Shown here piece after piece: positions 1-7,066 of a stretch of DNA of 10,056 nucleotides. The DNA comes from an uncultured Rubellimicrobium sp. (GTDB lineage Bacteria > Pseudomonadota > Alphaproteobacteria > Rhodobacterales > Rhodobacteraceae), in the NCBI GenBank assembly GCA_902805995.1, contig CADCUU010000496.1, forward strand, positions 1-10,056, written 5' to 3'. Both the position numbers and the translations under genes were made by a program. The notes under the pieces are model-generated. The model ran no database searches. It saw only the letters and a list, made by a program, of their open reading frames with translations, and was not told the origin of the DNA. Within the stretch, counting starts at the first letter, position 1, and each line of letters opens with the position of its first letter.

Positions 1-3
1 AAC

Positions 4-822
4 ATGCGCGTGCTTCTGGTTGAGGACGATCTCACGGCATCCCGCGGCATCACGGCCATGCTGAAGGCCTCCGCCATGGTCGTGGACGCCGTCGACAGCG
101 GCGAGGAGGCGCTCGAGCTGGTCCGCCTCTACGACTACGACATCGTTATCCTCGACCTCGTCCTGCCCGACATGGAGGGCTATGAGGTCGTCCGCCGGTT
201 GCGCGCCGGGCGCATCGAGACGCCGGTGCTGATCCTCTCGGGCCTCGCCCGCCCGCAGGCCAAGGTGAAGGGCTTCGGCGTCGGCGCAGACGACTTCATC
301 ACCAAGCCCTTCGACGGGCAGGAGCTGCTGGCCCGTATCCAGGCCGTCGTCCGCCGCGCCAAGGGCTTCGCCCAGCCGAGCCTCTCGGTCGGCGGCCTCA
401 CCCTCAACCTCGGCTCGCGCGAGGTGACGGTGGATGGCCAGCAGGTCCACCTCACCGGCAAGGAGTATGCGATCCTCGAGCTGCTGACGCTGCGCAAGGG
501 CATGGTCCTCACCAAGGAAGCCTTCCTCAACCATCTCTACGGCGGCATGGACGAGCCCGAGGTGAAGATCATCGACGTCTTCATCTGCAAGCTGCGCAAG
601 AAGCTGGCCCAGGCCGGGGCCGACAACCTGATCGGCACCGTCTGGGGCCGCGGCTATGTCCTGCGCGACCCGGATGCCCGCCGCGCCCCGCTACTATCCC
701 TGCCGACCGCCAGGTCGCCTGACGCAGCGAAGGCCCAGTGGAGCAACTCCACCGGGCCTTCGCTGCGTGCCCGAAAGCCTGAATGTCAGCCTGCCAGGGC
801 CGCTTCCCTCGGCTGCTCATAG
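4..822 (+). CDS. ctrA: CtrA-family response regulator (OmpR/PhoB type) with an abnormal C-terminal tail
   Basis: Two-domain transcription regulator. In Alphaproteobacteria CtrA is phosphorylated through the CckA-ChpT relay and controls cell cycle, motility and chemotaxis genes. Residues 1-118 form a receiver with acidic pair D8-D9, phosphoacceptor D51 (in ILDLVLPDM) and K101 in the TKPF motif. Residues about 123-222 are the winged-helix domain, nearly canonical for CtrA ([46 protein letters not shown]). The receiver is less canonical ([19 protein letters not shown]), so this may be a paralogue rather than the housekeeping copy. The family normally ends soon after GYVLRDP, near 230-240 residues; this frame runs to 272, through a hairpin at 722-768 and 37 bp into the convergent cheR. 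A stop at 720-722 in the -1 frame suggests a lost base near the C run at 686-689. Only 3 bp precede the ATG, so promoter and ribosome site are outside the window. Family call is secure; the tail is doubtful. Confidence 0.93.
   Translation: MRVLLVEDDLTASRGITAMLKASAMVVDAVDSGEEALELVRLYDYDIVILDLVLPDMEGYEVVRRLRAGRIETPVLILSGLARPQAKVKGFGVGADDFITKPFDGQELLARIQAVVRRAKGFAQPSLSVGGLTLNLGSREVTVDGQQVHLTGKEYAILELLTLRKGMVLTKEAFLNHLYGGMDEPEVKIIDVFICKLRKKLAQAGADNLIGTVWGRGYVLRDPDARRAPLLSLPTARSPDAAKAQWSNSTGPSLRARKPECQPARAASLGCS
722..768. terminator. Long hairpin between convergent ctrA and cheR, probable bidirectional terminator
   Basis: Arms 722-736 (ACGCAGCGAAGGCCC) and 754-768 are perfect reverse complements over 15 bp. 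After one A/C mismatch (737/753) a further 6 bp pair (738-743 with 747-752), leaving a CAA loop at 744-746. It begins 18 nt after the cheR stop and overlaps the last base of a -1-frame TGA (720-722) that would give CtrA a normal length. Position and symmetry fit a terminator shared by two convergent genes. No U-tract follows on either strand, so classical intrinsic termination is not assured; the stem may also protect 3' ends. Confidence 0.75.
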
Positions 823-1643
823 ACCCCGCGCTCGCCCGGCACCGGCACCAGCCGATCTGTCAACCCAAGCACCGTCTCCGCTCCGCCCAGGTACAGCACA
901 CCATCCGGCTGGAGCTGCGCCGCGAGGGCGTTCAGCACCCGCGCCTTGGTCGGCGGGTCGAAATAGATCAGCACATTGCGGCAGAAGATCACGTCGAACC
1001 GGCCATGCCGCGCGATCCCGGCCCCATCCACGAGGTTCACGCGGCTGAGCAGGATCGAGTCCCGCAGCCCGTCGATGATCTGCCATCTCTCCTCCCCCGC
1101 CGGGTGGAAATACTTCGCGACCAGGTCGGGCGGCAGCCGCGACAGGGCCCGCCGGCCATAGATTCCCTCCCGTGCTGCCGCGAGCGCCCGGGTGTCGATG
1201 TCCGATCCCACGATCTCGATCTCATGGTCGTCCACCGCGGGCCAGTTCTCTAGGAGCCAGATCGCGATGGAATAGGGCTCCTCGCCCGTGGAGCAGGGCA
1301 CGGACCAGATGCGGATCGGCTCGTCCCGGCGCTTGCGCTGAATGATCTGGTCCAGGAGCGAAGAGGTGAGGCAGCGAAGCTGGTGATCTTCGCGGAAGTA
1401 GTAAGTCTCGTTGACGGTCAGGCTGTTGACGAGGAGCTCCATCTCGCCCCCCGCAGTTGCGCGAAGGAGGGCGAAGTAGGACGCGAAGGAGCCCGCCCCC
1501 GTCGCCGTCATGCGGTCGGCAACGCGCCGGTCCACGTAATAGCGCTTGGCCGCCGTGAGCGCCAAGCCCGTCTGGCGATACAGGAGGTCGCAGAGGCGCT
1601 GGAACTCCTCCTCGGTCGCGCCGGGGGGCGGGGCTGCGTTCAT
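786..1643 (-). CDS. cheR: CheR, chemoreceptor glutamate methyltransferase
   Basis: Transfers methyl groups from S-adenosylmethionine to glutamates on chemoreceptor helices, opposing CheB in adaptation; cytoplasmic. The 285-residue length is normal for CheR. Residues about 10-80 are the all-helical N-terminal domain, ending in TVNETYYFR (76-84). The Rossmann-like SAM domain follows: [15 protein letters not shown] (113-127), GSDID (146-150), and [10 protein letters not shown] (220-229) as the late SAM-binding and catalytic region. No TPR or other C-terminal fusion is present, and there is no sign that the chain is broken. The ATG at 1641-1643 overlaps the stop of the upstream HEAT gene (ATGA), indicating translational coupling; it is the last gene of the operon. 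Its 3' end is overlapped by the extended ctrA frame. Confidence 0.97.
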   Translation of the reverse strand: MNAAPPPGATEEEFQRLCDLLYRQTGLALTAAKRYYVDRRVADRMTATGAGSFASYFALLRATAGGEMELLVNSLTVNETYYFREDHQLRCLTSSLLDQIIQRKRRDEPIRIWSVPCSTGEEPYSIAIWLLENWPAVDDHEIEIVGSDIDTRALAAAREGIYGRRALSRLPPDLVAKYFHPAGEERWQIIDGLRDSILLSRVNLVDGAGIARHGRFDVIFCRNVLIYFDPPTKARVLNALAAQLQPDGVLYLGGAETVLGLTDRLVPVPGERGVYEQPREAALAG

Positions 1644-2251
1644 CGGGCCCCGGTCGCCTGCGGGCCCGCGATCCGGGCCATGGCCACGCCCACCGCGTAG
1701 CGAAGGAAAGGCTCGGCCGCGAAGCGTTCGGCGCAGGCCTGCAAGGTGGGCAGGCAGTCCGGCCCCCCGATCTCGGCCAGGACGTCCAGGGCCGCGGCGC
1801 AGACATTCGGATCATGCTCTTTGGCGACATGCCGGCAGAGGAGCTTGGCCCCGGACGCGGCTGGCATGGATCGGGCGATCTCGGCCGCGAGGATCCGGAG
1901 GTCGGGATCGGGATCGCCCAGGAGCCCCGGCAGCCGGTCGAGGGTGTCCGGGAGGCTTCGGAGAGCGTCCACGGCACCGGTCCGCAGCGCCGCGTCGTCG
2001 GCCTCCAGATAGGGAAGGATCGCCCCTACCGCGCTAGGGCCCCCGATCCGCACTAGGCTCGTGAGGATTGCCTCTCGCACGGTCGGATCGTGCTCCATGC
2101 CATAGGCGCGTCCCAGGGCCTCCACCGCCCCGGGATCGGCAGCGAGCGCATGCGCGGCCTGGCGGCGGATCTCCGGGTCCAGGGCTTCCAGGGAAGGCGC
2201 GGCGGAGGCCGGAATGGACGGCGTGGCGGGCTCGCGTCGGACCAGGGGCAT
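1640..2251 (-). CDS. HEAT-repeat protein encoded between cheB and cheR
   Basis: A 203-residue soluble helical-repeat protein. After a Pro/Ala-rich start (1-20), about five helical pairs of roughly 31 residues are visible: about 25-50, 53-82 (HDPTVREAILTSLVRIGGP), 84-113, 114-145 (DPDPDLRILAAEIAR) and 146-177 (HDPNVCAAALDVLAEIGGP), with a partial one after 179. The recurring D-P-x-(V/L)-R and (R/E)-I-G-G-P patterns are typical of HEAT and PBS-lyase-like repeats, which usually form curved protein-binding scaffolds. No catalytic motif or membrane segment is seen. The gene starts 1 nt after the cheB stop and overlaps cheR by 4 nt, so it should be made with the adaptation enzymes and may bind one of them or the receptor array. 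From recall, a HEAT/PBS-lyase-like protein also occurs in a Myxococcus chemosensory system (Che7). Exact function is unknown. Confidence 0.9.
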   Translation of the reverse strand: MPLVRREPATPSIPASAAPSLEALDPEIRRQAAHALAADPGAVEALGRAYGMEHDPTVREAILTSLVRIGGPSAVGAILPYLEADDAALRTGAVDALRSLPDTLDRLPGLLGDPDPDLRILAAEIARSMPAASGAKLLCRHVAKEHDPNVCAAALDVLAEIGGPDCLPTLQACAERFAAEPFLRYAVGVAMARIAGPQATGAR

Positions 2252-2252
2252 G

Positions 2253-3341
2253 TCAGGTCACCATCTGAAGAAGCGTGGGAGCGATCTCGTCCAGGGGCAC
2301 GACGACCTCCGCCCCGCCGGACCGCACGAGTTCGCCCGGCATGCCCCAGACCACGGCGGTCGCCTCCGCTTCGGCAATGGTGCGGCCGCCGAGCTGGTGG
2401 AGCCGCGTCATCGCCTCGGCCCCGTCGCGGCCCATGCCGGTCATCAGCACACCACGGAGCTGCTCGGCGGGCAGGTGCTCCAGCGCGCTGTCCACCATGC
2501 GGTCCACGCTCGGATGCCAAAGATATTTCGACGAGGCCGGCGCGGGCAGCGCGACCAGACCTCCGGCCCGGCGGCTCACGAGGAGGTCGGCGTCCCCGCG
2601 CCCGATATAGGCCCGGCCCGCGACCAGCGGCATGGGTTCGTCTACCTCCACCACCTCGATGGCGCACAGGCTGTCGAGCCGCCGCGCCATGGCCCCGGTA
2701 AAGGTCGCGGGCATGTGCTGCGCCACCAGAACGGGGAGGGGAAAGTCGGTCGGGAGCTGGGTCAGGACGGCCTCCAGGGCCGGAGGACCCCCCGTCGAAG
2801 TCCCGATCAGGACGAGCCCGCTGGTTGCATCCACCCGCCCCCTCGCGGGACGGAAAGGCCGGGGAGCGGGCGCGCCCTGAACGCCCGCAGGTCCTGGCCG
2901 CCCGACCTTGTGCCGCACCACCTCGGTCAGCCGCAGGCTACGGCGCAGCTTCGCCCCCGCCGCGGCGCGCACCTGGGCCACGATCACCGGGCCGAGCCTG
3001 TCCATCTCCAGCGACACCGCGCCGGTCGGCTTGGCCACGACATCGATCGCGCCCAGGCGCAAGGCTTCCAGCGTGGCCTCAGCCCCTTTCCGGGTGACGG
3101 AGGACACCATGACGACAGGACATGGCGCCTCGATCATCAGCCGGTCGAGGCAGGCGAGCCCGTCCATCCCCGGCATCTGCACGTCCAGCGTCACCACGTC
3201 CGGCCTCTCGGCCCGGGCCAGGTCCAGGGCTTCCTCACCGTTGCGGGCCAGCCGGACCTCGAAGTCCCCCTCCGCGGCAAAGAGCCCGGCCAGGAGCTTG
3301 CGCATCAGCGCCGAGTCATCGACGATCAGAAGCCTGATCAC
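2253..3341 (-). CDS. cheB: CheB, receptor methylesterase/glutamine deamidase with receiver domain
   Basis: Removes methyl groups from receptor glutamates; phosphorylation of its receiver activates it, closing the adaptation loop with CheR. Residues 1-120 are the receiver: D8-D9, phosphoacceptor D53 (VTLDVQMPGMDG), SS at 80-81 and K104 (AKP). A Pro/Arg-rich linker covers about 145-172. The esterase domain (about 174-360) has all three catalytic residues in context: S182 (IGTSTGGP), H209 (AQHMP) and D306 (MTGMGRDG). The length of 362 is normal. The start is GTG at 3341-3339, overlapping the TGA of the upstream CheW-domain gene (GTGA); the upstream sequence has no purine-rich ribosome site, so translational coupling is likely. 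An intact phosphorylation site implies a cognate kinase, yet none is encoded in this operon. Confidence 0.97.
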   Translation of the reverse strand: MIRLLIVDDSALMRKLLAGLFAAEGDFEVRLARNGEEALDLARAERPDVVTLDVQMPGMDGLACLDRLMIEAPCPVVMVSSVTRKGAEATLEALRLGAIDVVAKPTGAVSLEMDRLGPVIVAQVRAAAGAKLRRSLRLTEVVRHKVGRPGPAGVQGAPAPRPFRPARGRVDATSGLVLIGTSTGGPPALEAVLTQLPTDFPLPVLVAQHMPATFTGAMARRLDSLCAIEVVEVDEPMPLVAGRAYIGRGDADLLVSRRAGGLVALPAPASSKYLWHPSVDRMVDSALEHLPAEQLRGVLMTGMGRDGAEAMTRLHQLGGRTIAEAEATAVVWGMPGELVRSGGAEVVVPLDEIAPTLLQMVT

Positions 3342-4768
3342 GGGAGGGGAGCGTCCTGGGCCAGCATCTCCGTTCCCTCCAGCAGCCGTCCGGCATCGAT
3401 CAGCAAGATGAGCCGCCCGGCCTCCGCGAGGTTGGCGGCCTGGGTGACCACCATCGCCCGCCCGTCCGCCAGTTCGGGCGCGGGCTCGATGGCCGATGGA
3501 GGCAGGCGCGCGACGTCGCGGACCGCATCCACGATGAACCCGGCCCGCTCGCCCTTCGACGACAGAACCAGGACCTGCTCCCGCCCGGTCGGCGGCACGG
3601 GCGGAAGGTCGAGCCGCTCCCGGAGATCAACGACCGGGAGGGCCTGCCCGCGCAGGGTCATGACCCCCTTCACGTAAGCGGGCGCCCGAGGGAGGGTCGA
3701 GAACCGGTCCGGCACGCGTGCCACCTCCTCCACCGAGCCGATGGGGATGGCGCATTCCGTGTCCCCCAAGTGGAACAGGATGAACTGCTGCGCCTCTGCC
3801 TTCTCGGTCGGCGCCATCGTTCCTTCCGCCTCGCTGTCCATTGCCAAGATACGTCCAGTTCGTTCGGGGCCAAGGAGCCTGTCGGGCGAAAGGACAGCCA
3901 CGAGGCGCCCGCCCACGCGCGCGATCGCCTGCACCTCGGCCTCGGGCCGGGGACCGCGGCCCAGGATGGCGGGCACCGGACCGAACCCGGCCGCATCGGT
4001 GCGATGGATGGCCGTGATGCGGTCCACGAGCACCCCGAACCCGCCCGACCCCAGCGGAATCACGATCACCCGGTTTGCGCCGTCCCCCTGCCCCTCCGTC
4101 GGCAGGCCCAGCAGGGACCGCCCGGACAGGATCGGCAGCACCCGCCCGCGAAGCGTCGCCACGCCGAAGGAGGCCTCATCGCTCCCCGGCAGGACCGCGA
4201 TATCCGGGGGAAGCGACAGCACCTCCCGCACCCCACCTAGGGGAAGGGCATACTCCCGCCCCTCCAGCTCGAAGCCGATCAGGCCCACCTGCCCCGCCGG
4301 AGCCGTCACCTCCGCCCGGTCGTCCCCCACCGGACGCGCCCGGCCGGATCGCAGCCCGCGGGGCTGGGGCCTGAACTCTGCCGCGAGCAGGGGCCCGGGG
4401 TCGATGACGCGGAGGTCGCCGCCCGGGGTCCGCAGGACCGTGGACCCGCTGTTCTCCTCGACCTGATCCCGCCCAACCGTCACCAGACCCCGAACCGCGT
4501 CCACCCTCAGGCCCAGGAGGGAGGCGCGATCCAGCAAGAGCACCCGCGCCGACTCCGTTCCATCGTCCGACTGCTTGCCCAGCAGGCCTGCGAGGTTGAC
4601 GACCGGAAGAACGCGGCCCCGAAGGTTGCCCAGGCCTTCCAGGCTGGCCGGGCCCTGCGGCACGCGGACCAGCGGCGGCACGCGCAGGATCTCGCGCACC
4701 ACCTCCATCGGGAGGGCATGGCCCTCGCCCGCGACATCGAAGCTAAGATAGCTCCGCGTGCCCGTCAT
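3338..4768 (-). CDS. cheW: Triple CheW-domain scaffold protein
   Basis: Three CheW-like domains in one soluble chain; CheW couples receptors to CheA in hexagonal arrays. Numbering from the first possible Met (4792), domain 1 spans about 12-140 (ALPMEVVREIL, LRGRVLPVVNL), domain 2 about 168-310 (ALPLGGVREVL, LRGRVLPILS) and domain 3 about 334-472 (AIPIGSVEEVA, LRGQALPVVDLRERL). Ordinary CheW has one domain and about 150-180 residues; this has 476-484. Domains 1 and 3 look most canonical; domain 2 has SGRSLL where VDLRERL-like sequence is usual. The preferred start is ATG 4768, preceded by GACGGGAG about 10 nt upstream. ATG 4792, eight residues earlier, would overlap the receptor stop by 8 nt but lacks a purine-rich site. 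There is no HPT, dimerisation or ATPase domain, so this is not a CheA. It overlaps cheB by 4 nt. Confidence 0.93.
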   Translation of the reverse strand: MTGTRSYLSFDVAGEGHALPMEVVREILRVPPLVRVPQGPASLEGLGNLRGRVLPVVNLAGLLGKQSDDGTESARVLLLDRASLLGLRVDAVRGLVTVGRDQVEENSGSTVLRTPGGDLRVIDPGPLLAAEFRPQPRGLRSGRARPVGDDRAEVTAPAGQVGLIGFELEGREYALPLGGVREVLSLPPDIAVLPGSDEASFGVATLRGRVLPILSGRSLLGLPTEGQGDGANRVIVIPLGSGGFGVLVDRITAIHRTDAAGFGPVPAILGRGPRPEAEVQAIARVGGRLVAVLSPDRLLGPERTGRILAMDSEAEGTMAPTEKAEAQQFILFHLGDTECAIPIGSVEEVARVPDRFSTLPRAPAYVKGVMTLRGQALPVVDLRERLDLPPVPPTGREQVLVLSSKGERAGFIVDAVRDVARLPPSAIEPAPELADGRAMVVTQAANLAEAGRLILLIDAGRLLEGTEMLAQDAPLP

Positions 4769-4784
4769 AGGCGGCTGGCTCCCG

Positions 4785-6695
4785 TCAGGCATGCAGTTCG
4801 TCGGCCAAGGAGGCGATCTCCTCGATCGCGGCGGCCAGGTCCTCGGCGCCCCGGGCCTGCTGGCGGGCCGCCGTGGCCGCCTGAGCCACGGCAGAGCTGG
4901 CCTGCTCGGCCGCCACGGCGATCTGCCGCGCGCCCGCCGAGGCCTCTTGGCTCGCGGTCAGCATCCGCTCCGAATCCTGCATGATGCTCTGGTTGCCGTC
5001 GCGAATGCGCTCGATCTCCCCCTCCACGGTGACGAGAAGGACCGTGACCGCCCGGTTCTTTTGCACCTCGATCTCGGATACGGCGGCGACCTGCTCCAGG
5101 TCGCGGCGGATCCGCCCGATCTGGTCCTGGACGGCGCGCACGGTGTCCCGGATCTCGGCGGCATTGTCGGCGGCATCTTGCGCCAGCGCCCGGATATCGG
5201 CGGAAACCAGGGCAAAGCCAGATCCGTGCTCCTCGGACCGGGCGGCCTCGATGGCGCCGCTGACGGCCAAAAGATTCGTCTGCATGCCGATCATGGTGAT
5301 CGCATCGACGATGCGGTCGATCTGACGGCTGACGCCTTCAAGGTTGGACACGAGGCTCTGGCTCCTCCTGGTGTCCTGAAGGGCGAGGTCGACCCCTTCG
5401 ATCAGGCGGTCGACGGTCCGGCGGCTTTCGCCCATCATGTCGCGCATGGAGACGGACCTCTCCACGCCGGCACGCGCCGTCGCGAGGGCCAGGGTCGCCC
5501 CGGACTCGATCTGGGCCATGGCGGTGCTCGACTGCTGGGCGGCGGCGGCCTGCTCCTGGGCGCCGCGGCTGATCTGCTCCACGGCGGCCATGATCTGCGC
5601 CGAGGCGCCCGAAAGCTCCTGCACGGTGCCCGAAAGCTCCTCCGCCGCCGAGCCGACCTCGCCCGCCGCCTGGGCGAGCGAGGCATGGCCCCGAAGCTCG
5701 TCGGCGATCGCCGCAAGAGCTAGGGCGGTGGTCTGGCTCTGGTCGAGCGCCTGAGACTGCTGCTCCAGCGCCTGGAGCGCCTCGGTGGAGGCTGCGGCCT
5801 GCTCCTCTGCGGCCGAGGCGACCTGCTCCGCTCCGCGCTGCGCCTCTTGGGTCGCCGTCTCGGCCTCCACCGCCCGCAGAAGGATCGCCTGGGCGCCGTC
5901 GGCCAGAACCGTCATGTCGCGCCGCATGTCGTCGAGGGCGGCCACGACGTCCTGCCCGGATTCGGCCTGGCGGGCCGCCTCGTCCGCCGCCGCCTGGATC
6001 GCCTGGGCCGCGACACGCACGTCGTCACCGATCCGCAGCGCGAGGGCCTGGGCCTCGGACGCGCCCTTCTCGGCCCGGTCGGCCAGAGCCCTCACCTCGT
6101 CGGCCACGACGGCAAAGCCACGGCCCTGGGCGCCGGCCCGCGCGGCCTCGATGGCGGCGTTCAGCGCCAGGAGGTTGGTCTGGTCGGCAATGCGCGTAAT
6201 GCTGGCCGTGACTGCCGCTATGGCCTCGGCCTGCCGCTCCAACGCCTGCGTCGCCTCGACAGTGGCGCCCTGCCGTTCGGCATTGGCCCGGATGCTGGTC
6301 ACGGACAGGCCGATCTGTCCGCTCACCTCGGTCAACTGGAACTGCAGCGTCTCGGTCCGGCGGCGCGCTTCCTCCGCGCTGGCCCGGGCCTGGACCATCG
6401 CGTCGGATATCGACTGGATCGCGCCAAGCGACTCCTGAGAGGCGCCGGCGGCCTCCTCGGCGCCCGCGGCGATCTGGGACATGGCGCGGCGCAGTTCCTC
6501 GGCCGCCGCGGCGGCTTCGGTGATGCCGCTGGCCAGCTCCTCGGTTGCGGCAGCGATGCGCTCCCCGATCCGGTCCTGGCGCGCACGAACCCGTTCGCGC
6601 GACCGGGACTGATCGGCGACGGCACGGTCATCGGCGGGCGGAACCCGTCCGGCATCCTGGCGCACACCGAGATCCGCCGTCTTTTTGAGTGCCAT
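4785..6695 (-). CDS. Cytoplasmic methyl-accepting chemotaxis protein with two tandem signalling hairpins
   Basis: A 636-residue, almost wholly coiled-coil receptor with no signal peptide, membrane segment or recognisable ligand domain; residues 1-45 are short and charged. Two receptor tips are present. Tip 1 (about 166-206: [35 protein letters not shown]) is canonical. Tip 2 (about 466-506: [35 protein letters not shown]) is degenerate, with LNA replaced by VSG and GRGF by GSGF. Both keep the E-A-A-R pair (E183/R186 and E483/R486) used in trimer contacts of classical receptors. The tips lie exactly 300 residues apart, and flanking helices also look alike (51-100 versus 350-403; 291-320 versus 591-634), suggesting internal duplication of a whole hairpin. 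No C-terminal CheR/CheB-binding pentapeptide of the NWETF kind is seen. The ATG has a strong GCGGGGGA site 5-6 nt upstream. It is the first gene of the operon with cheW, cheB, HEAT and cheR. Confidence 0.95.
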   Translation of the reverse strand: MALKKTADLGVRQDAGRVPPADDRAVADQSRSRERVRARQDRIGERIAAATEELASGITEAAAAAEELRRAMSQIAAGAEEAAGASQESLGAIQSISDAMVQARASAEEARRRTETLQFQLTEVSGQIGLSVTSIRANAERQGATVEATQALERQAEAIAAVTASITRIADQTNLLALNAAIEAARAGAQGRGFAVVADEVRALADRAEKGASEAQALALRIGDDVRVAAQAIQAAADEAARQAESGQDVVAALDDMRRDMTVLADGAQAILLRAVEAETATQEAQRGAEQVASAAEEQAAASTEALQALEQQSQALDQSQTTALALAAIADELRGHASLAQAAGEVGSAAEELSGTVQELSGASAQIMAAVEQISRGAQEQAAAAQQSSTAMAQIESGATLALATARAGVERSVSMRDMMGESRRTVDRLIEGVDLALQDTRRSQSLVSNLEGVSRQIDRIVDAITMIGMQTNLLAVSGAIEAARSEEHGSGFALVSADIRALAQDAADNAAEIRDTVRAVQDQIGRIRRDLEQVAAVSEIEVQKNRAVTVLLVTVEGEIERIRDGNQSIMQDSERMLTASQEASAGARQIAVAAEQASSAVAQAATAARQQARGAEDLAAAIEEIASLADELHA

Positions 6696-6747
6696 CCTGG
6701 TCCCCCGCTGCCTTGCCCGACGCTAACGATGACATGGACAGGCATTA

Positions 6748-6761
6748 CGTGTCCTGACACG
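6748..6761. promoter_or_regulatory. Perfect dyad CGTGTC-CT-GACACG, candidate operator of the receptor operon
   Basis: Six-base arms at 6748-6753 and 6756-6761 are exact reverse complements around a 2-bp centre. The dyad lies 53 nt upstream of the receptor ATG, within range of its promoter. The size fits a dimeric helix-turn-helix regulator, but the binding protein is unknown and no second copy was noticed. Confidence 0.3.
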
Positions 6762-6957
6762 CCGCCCCATGCCGCCCGTCGGCAGTTGCGCAGCATCATG
6801 GATAGGGCGCAAGTGCTCTCGCTGGGGGACCTCATCGCACATGACCCGGCATCTGCCCCGGACGTGGCATGAAGGCCGGGTGCGTTCGCACGAGCGGTGG
6901 CTGTCAGGGCCGGCCATGCCTTGGACAGCATCCTGTGCTGCGGTGGCGATGTACCCC

Positions 6958-6983
6958 AAAGGCCCTTTCCTTGCGAAAAGGGC
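6958..6983. promoter_or_regulatory. Overlapping AAAGG/CCCTTT dyads upstream of the small-protein/kinase unit
   Basis: AAAGGCCCTTT (6958-6968) is an 11-bp palindrome with a central C. Its right half pairs again with AAAGGGC at 6977-6983, giving a 7-bp hairpin (6962-6968 with 6977-6983, 8-nt loop). Three related half-sites thus lie within 26 bp, about 85-110 nt before the ATG at 7067. It could be an operator or a leader hairpin; nothing in the sequence decides which. Confidence 0.25.
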
Positions 6984-7066
6984 GTCCCTGGACGTCGCTC
7001 TACGCTCCCATGCCATGAGAACTAGGTTATCCATCGGGAACTGGATCCGTGCTGCAGAAGGGCGCC

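Larger units (their letters stand above)
6696..7066. promoter_or_regulatory. Divergent intergenic region between the receptor operon and the kinase operon
   Basis: This 371-bp stretch separates the ATG of the minus-strand receptor from the ATG of the plus-strand small protein and must hold the promoters of both units. I could not assign confident -35/-10 boxes on either strand. It contains several dyads (6748-6761, 6786-6812, 6958-6983). The TTGCGC/GCGCAA pair at 6786-6791 and 6807-6812 is separated by 15 nt. Open frames inside it have no support from motifs, ribosome sites or neighbours, so I regard it as non-coding. Confidence 0.6.

Noticed and set aside
549..600. Possible mobile element or transfer boundary around the ctrA/cheR junction
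   Set aside because: The only inverted repeat is the 722-768 hairpin, which a terminator explains; there is no transposase, target duplication or change in base composition.
2214..3677. A 487-codon plus-strand open frame antisense to cheB, with smaller ones beside it
   Set aside because: It mirrors the well-supported cheB, HEAT and CheW genes in high-GC DNA, has low-complexity His/Arg/Gly-rich translation and shows no domain.
3338..4792. The triple-CheW protein as a degenerate CheA
   Set aside because: There is no HPT histidine, dimerisation domain or HATPase motif; all recognisable sequence is CheW-like.
4758..6872. Long plus-strand open frames across the receptor gene (4758-5723, 5785-6438, 5847-6872)
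   Set aside because: They are antisense shadows of a repetitive Ala/Glu-rich coiled-coil gene and have no motifs or ribosome sites.
7049..7066. GTG 7049 as start of the small protein
   Set aside because: ATG 7067 has a clear AGAAGGG site at good spacing, whereas GTG 7049 would place that site inside the coding sequence.
6696..7066. CtrA boxes (TTAA-N7-TTAA) or EcfG-type promoters (GGAAC-N16/17-CGTT) in the divergent region
   Set aside because: I scanned both strands by eye and found no match with the right spacing.
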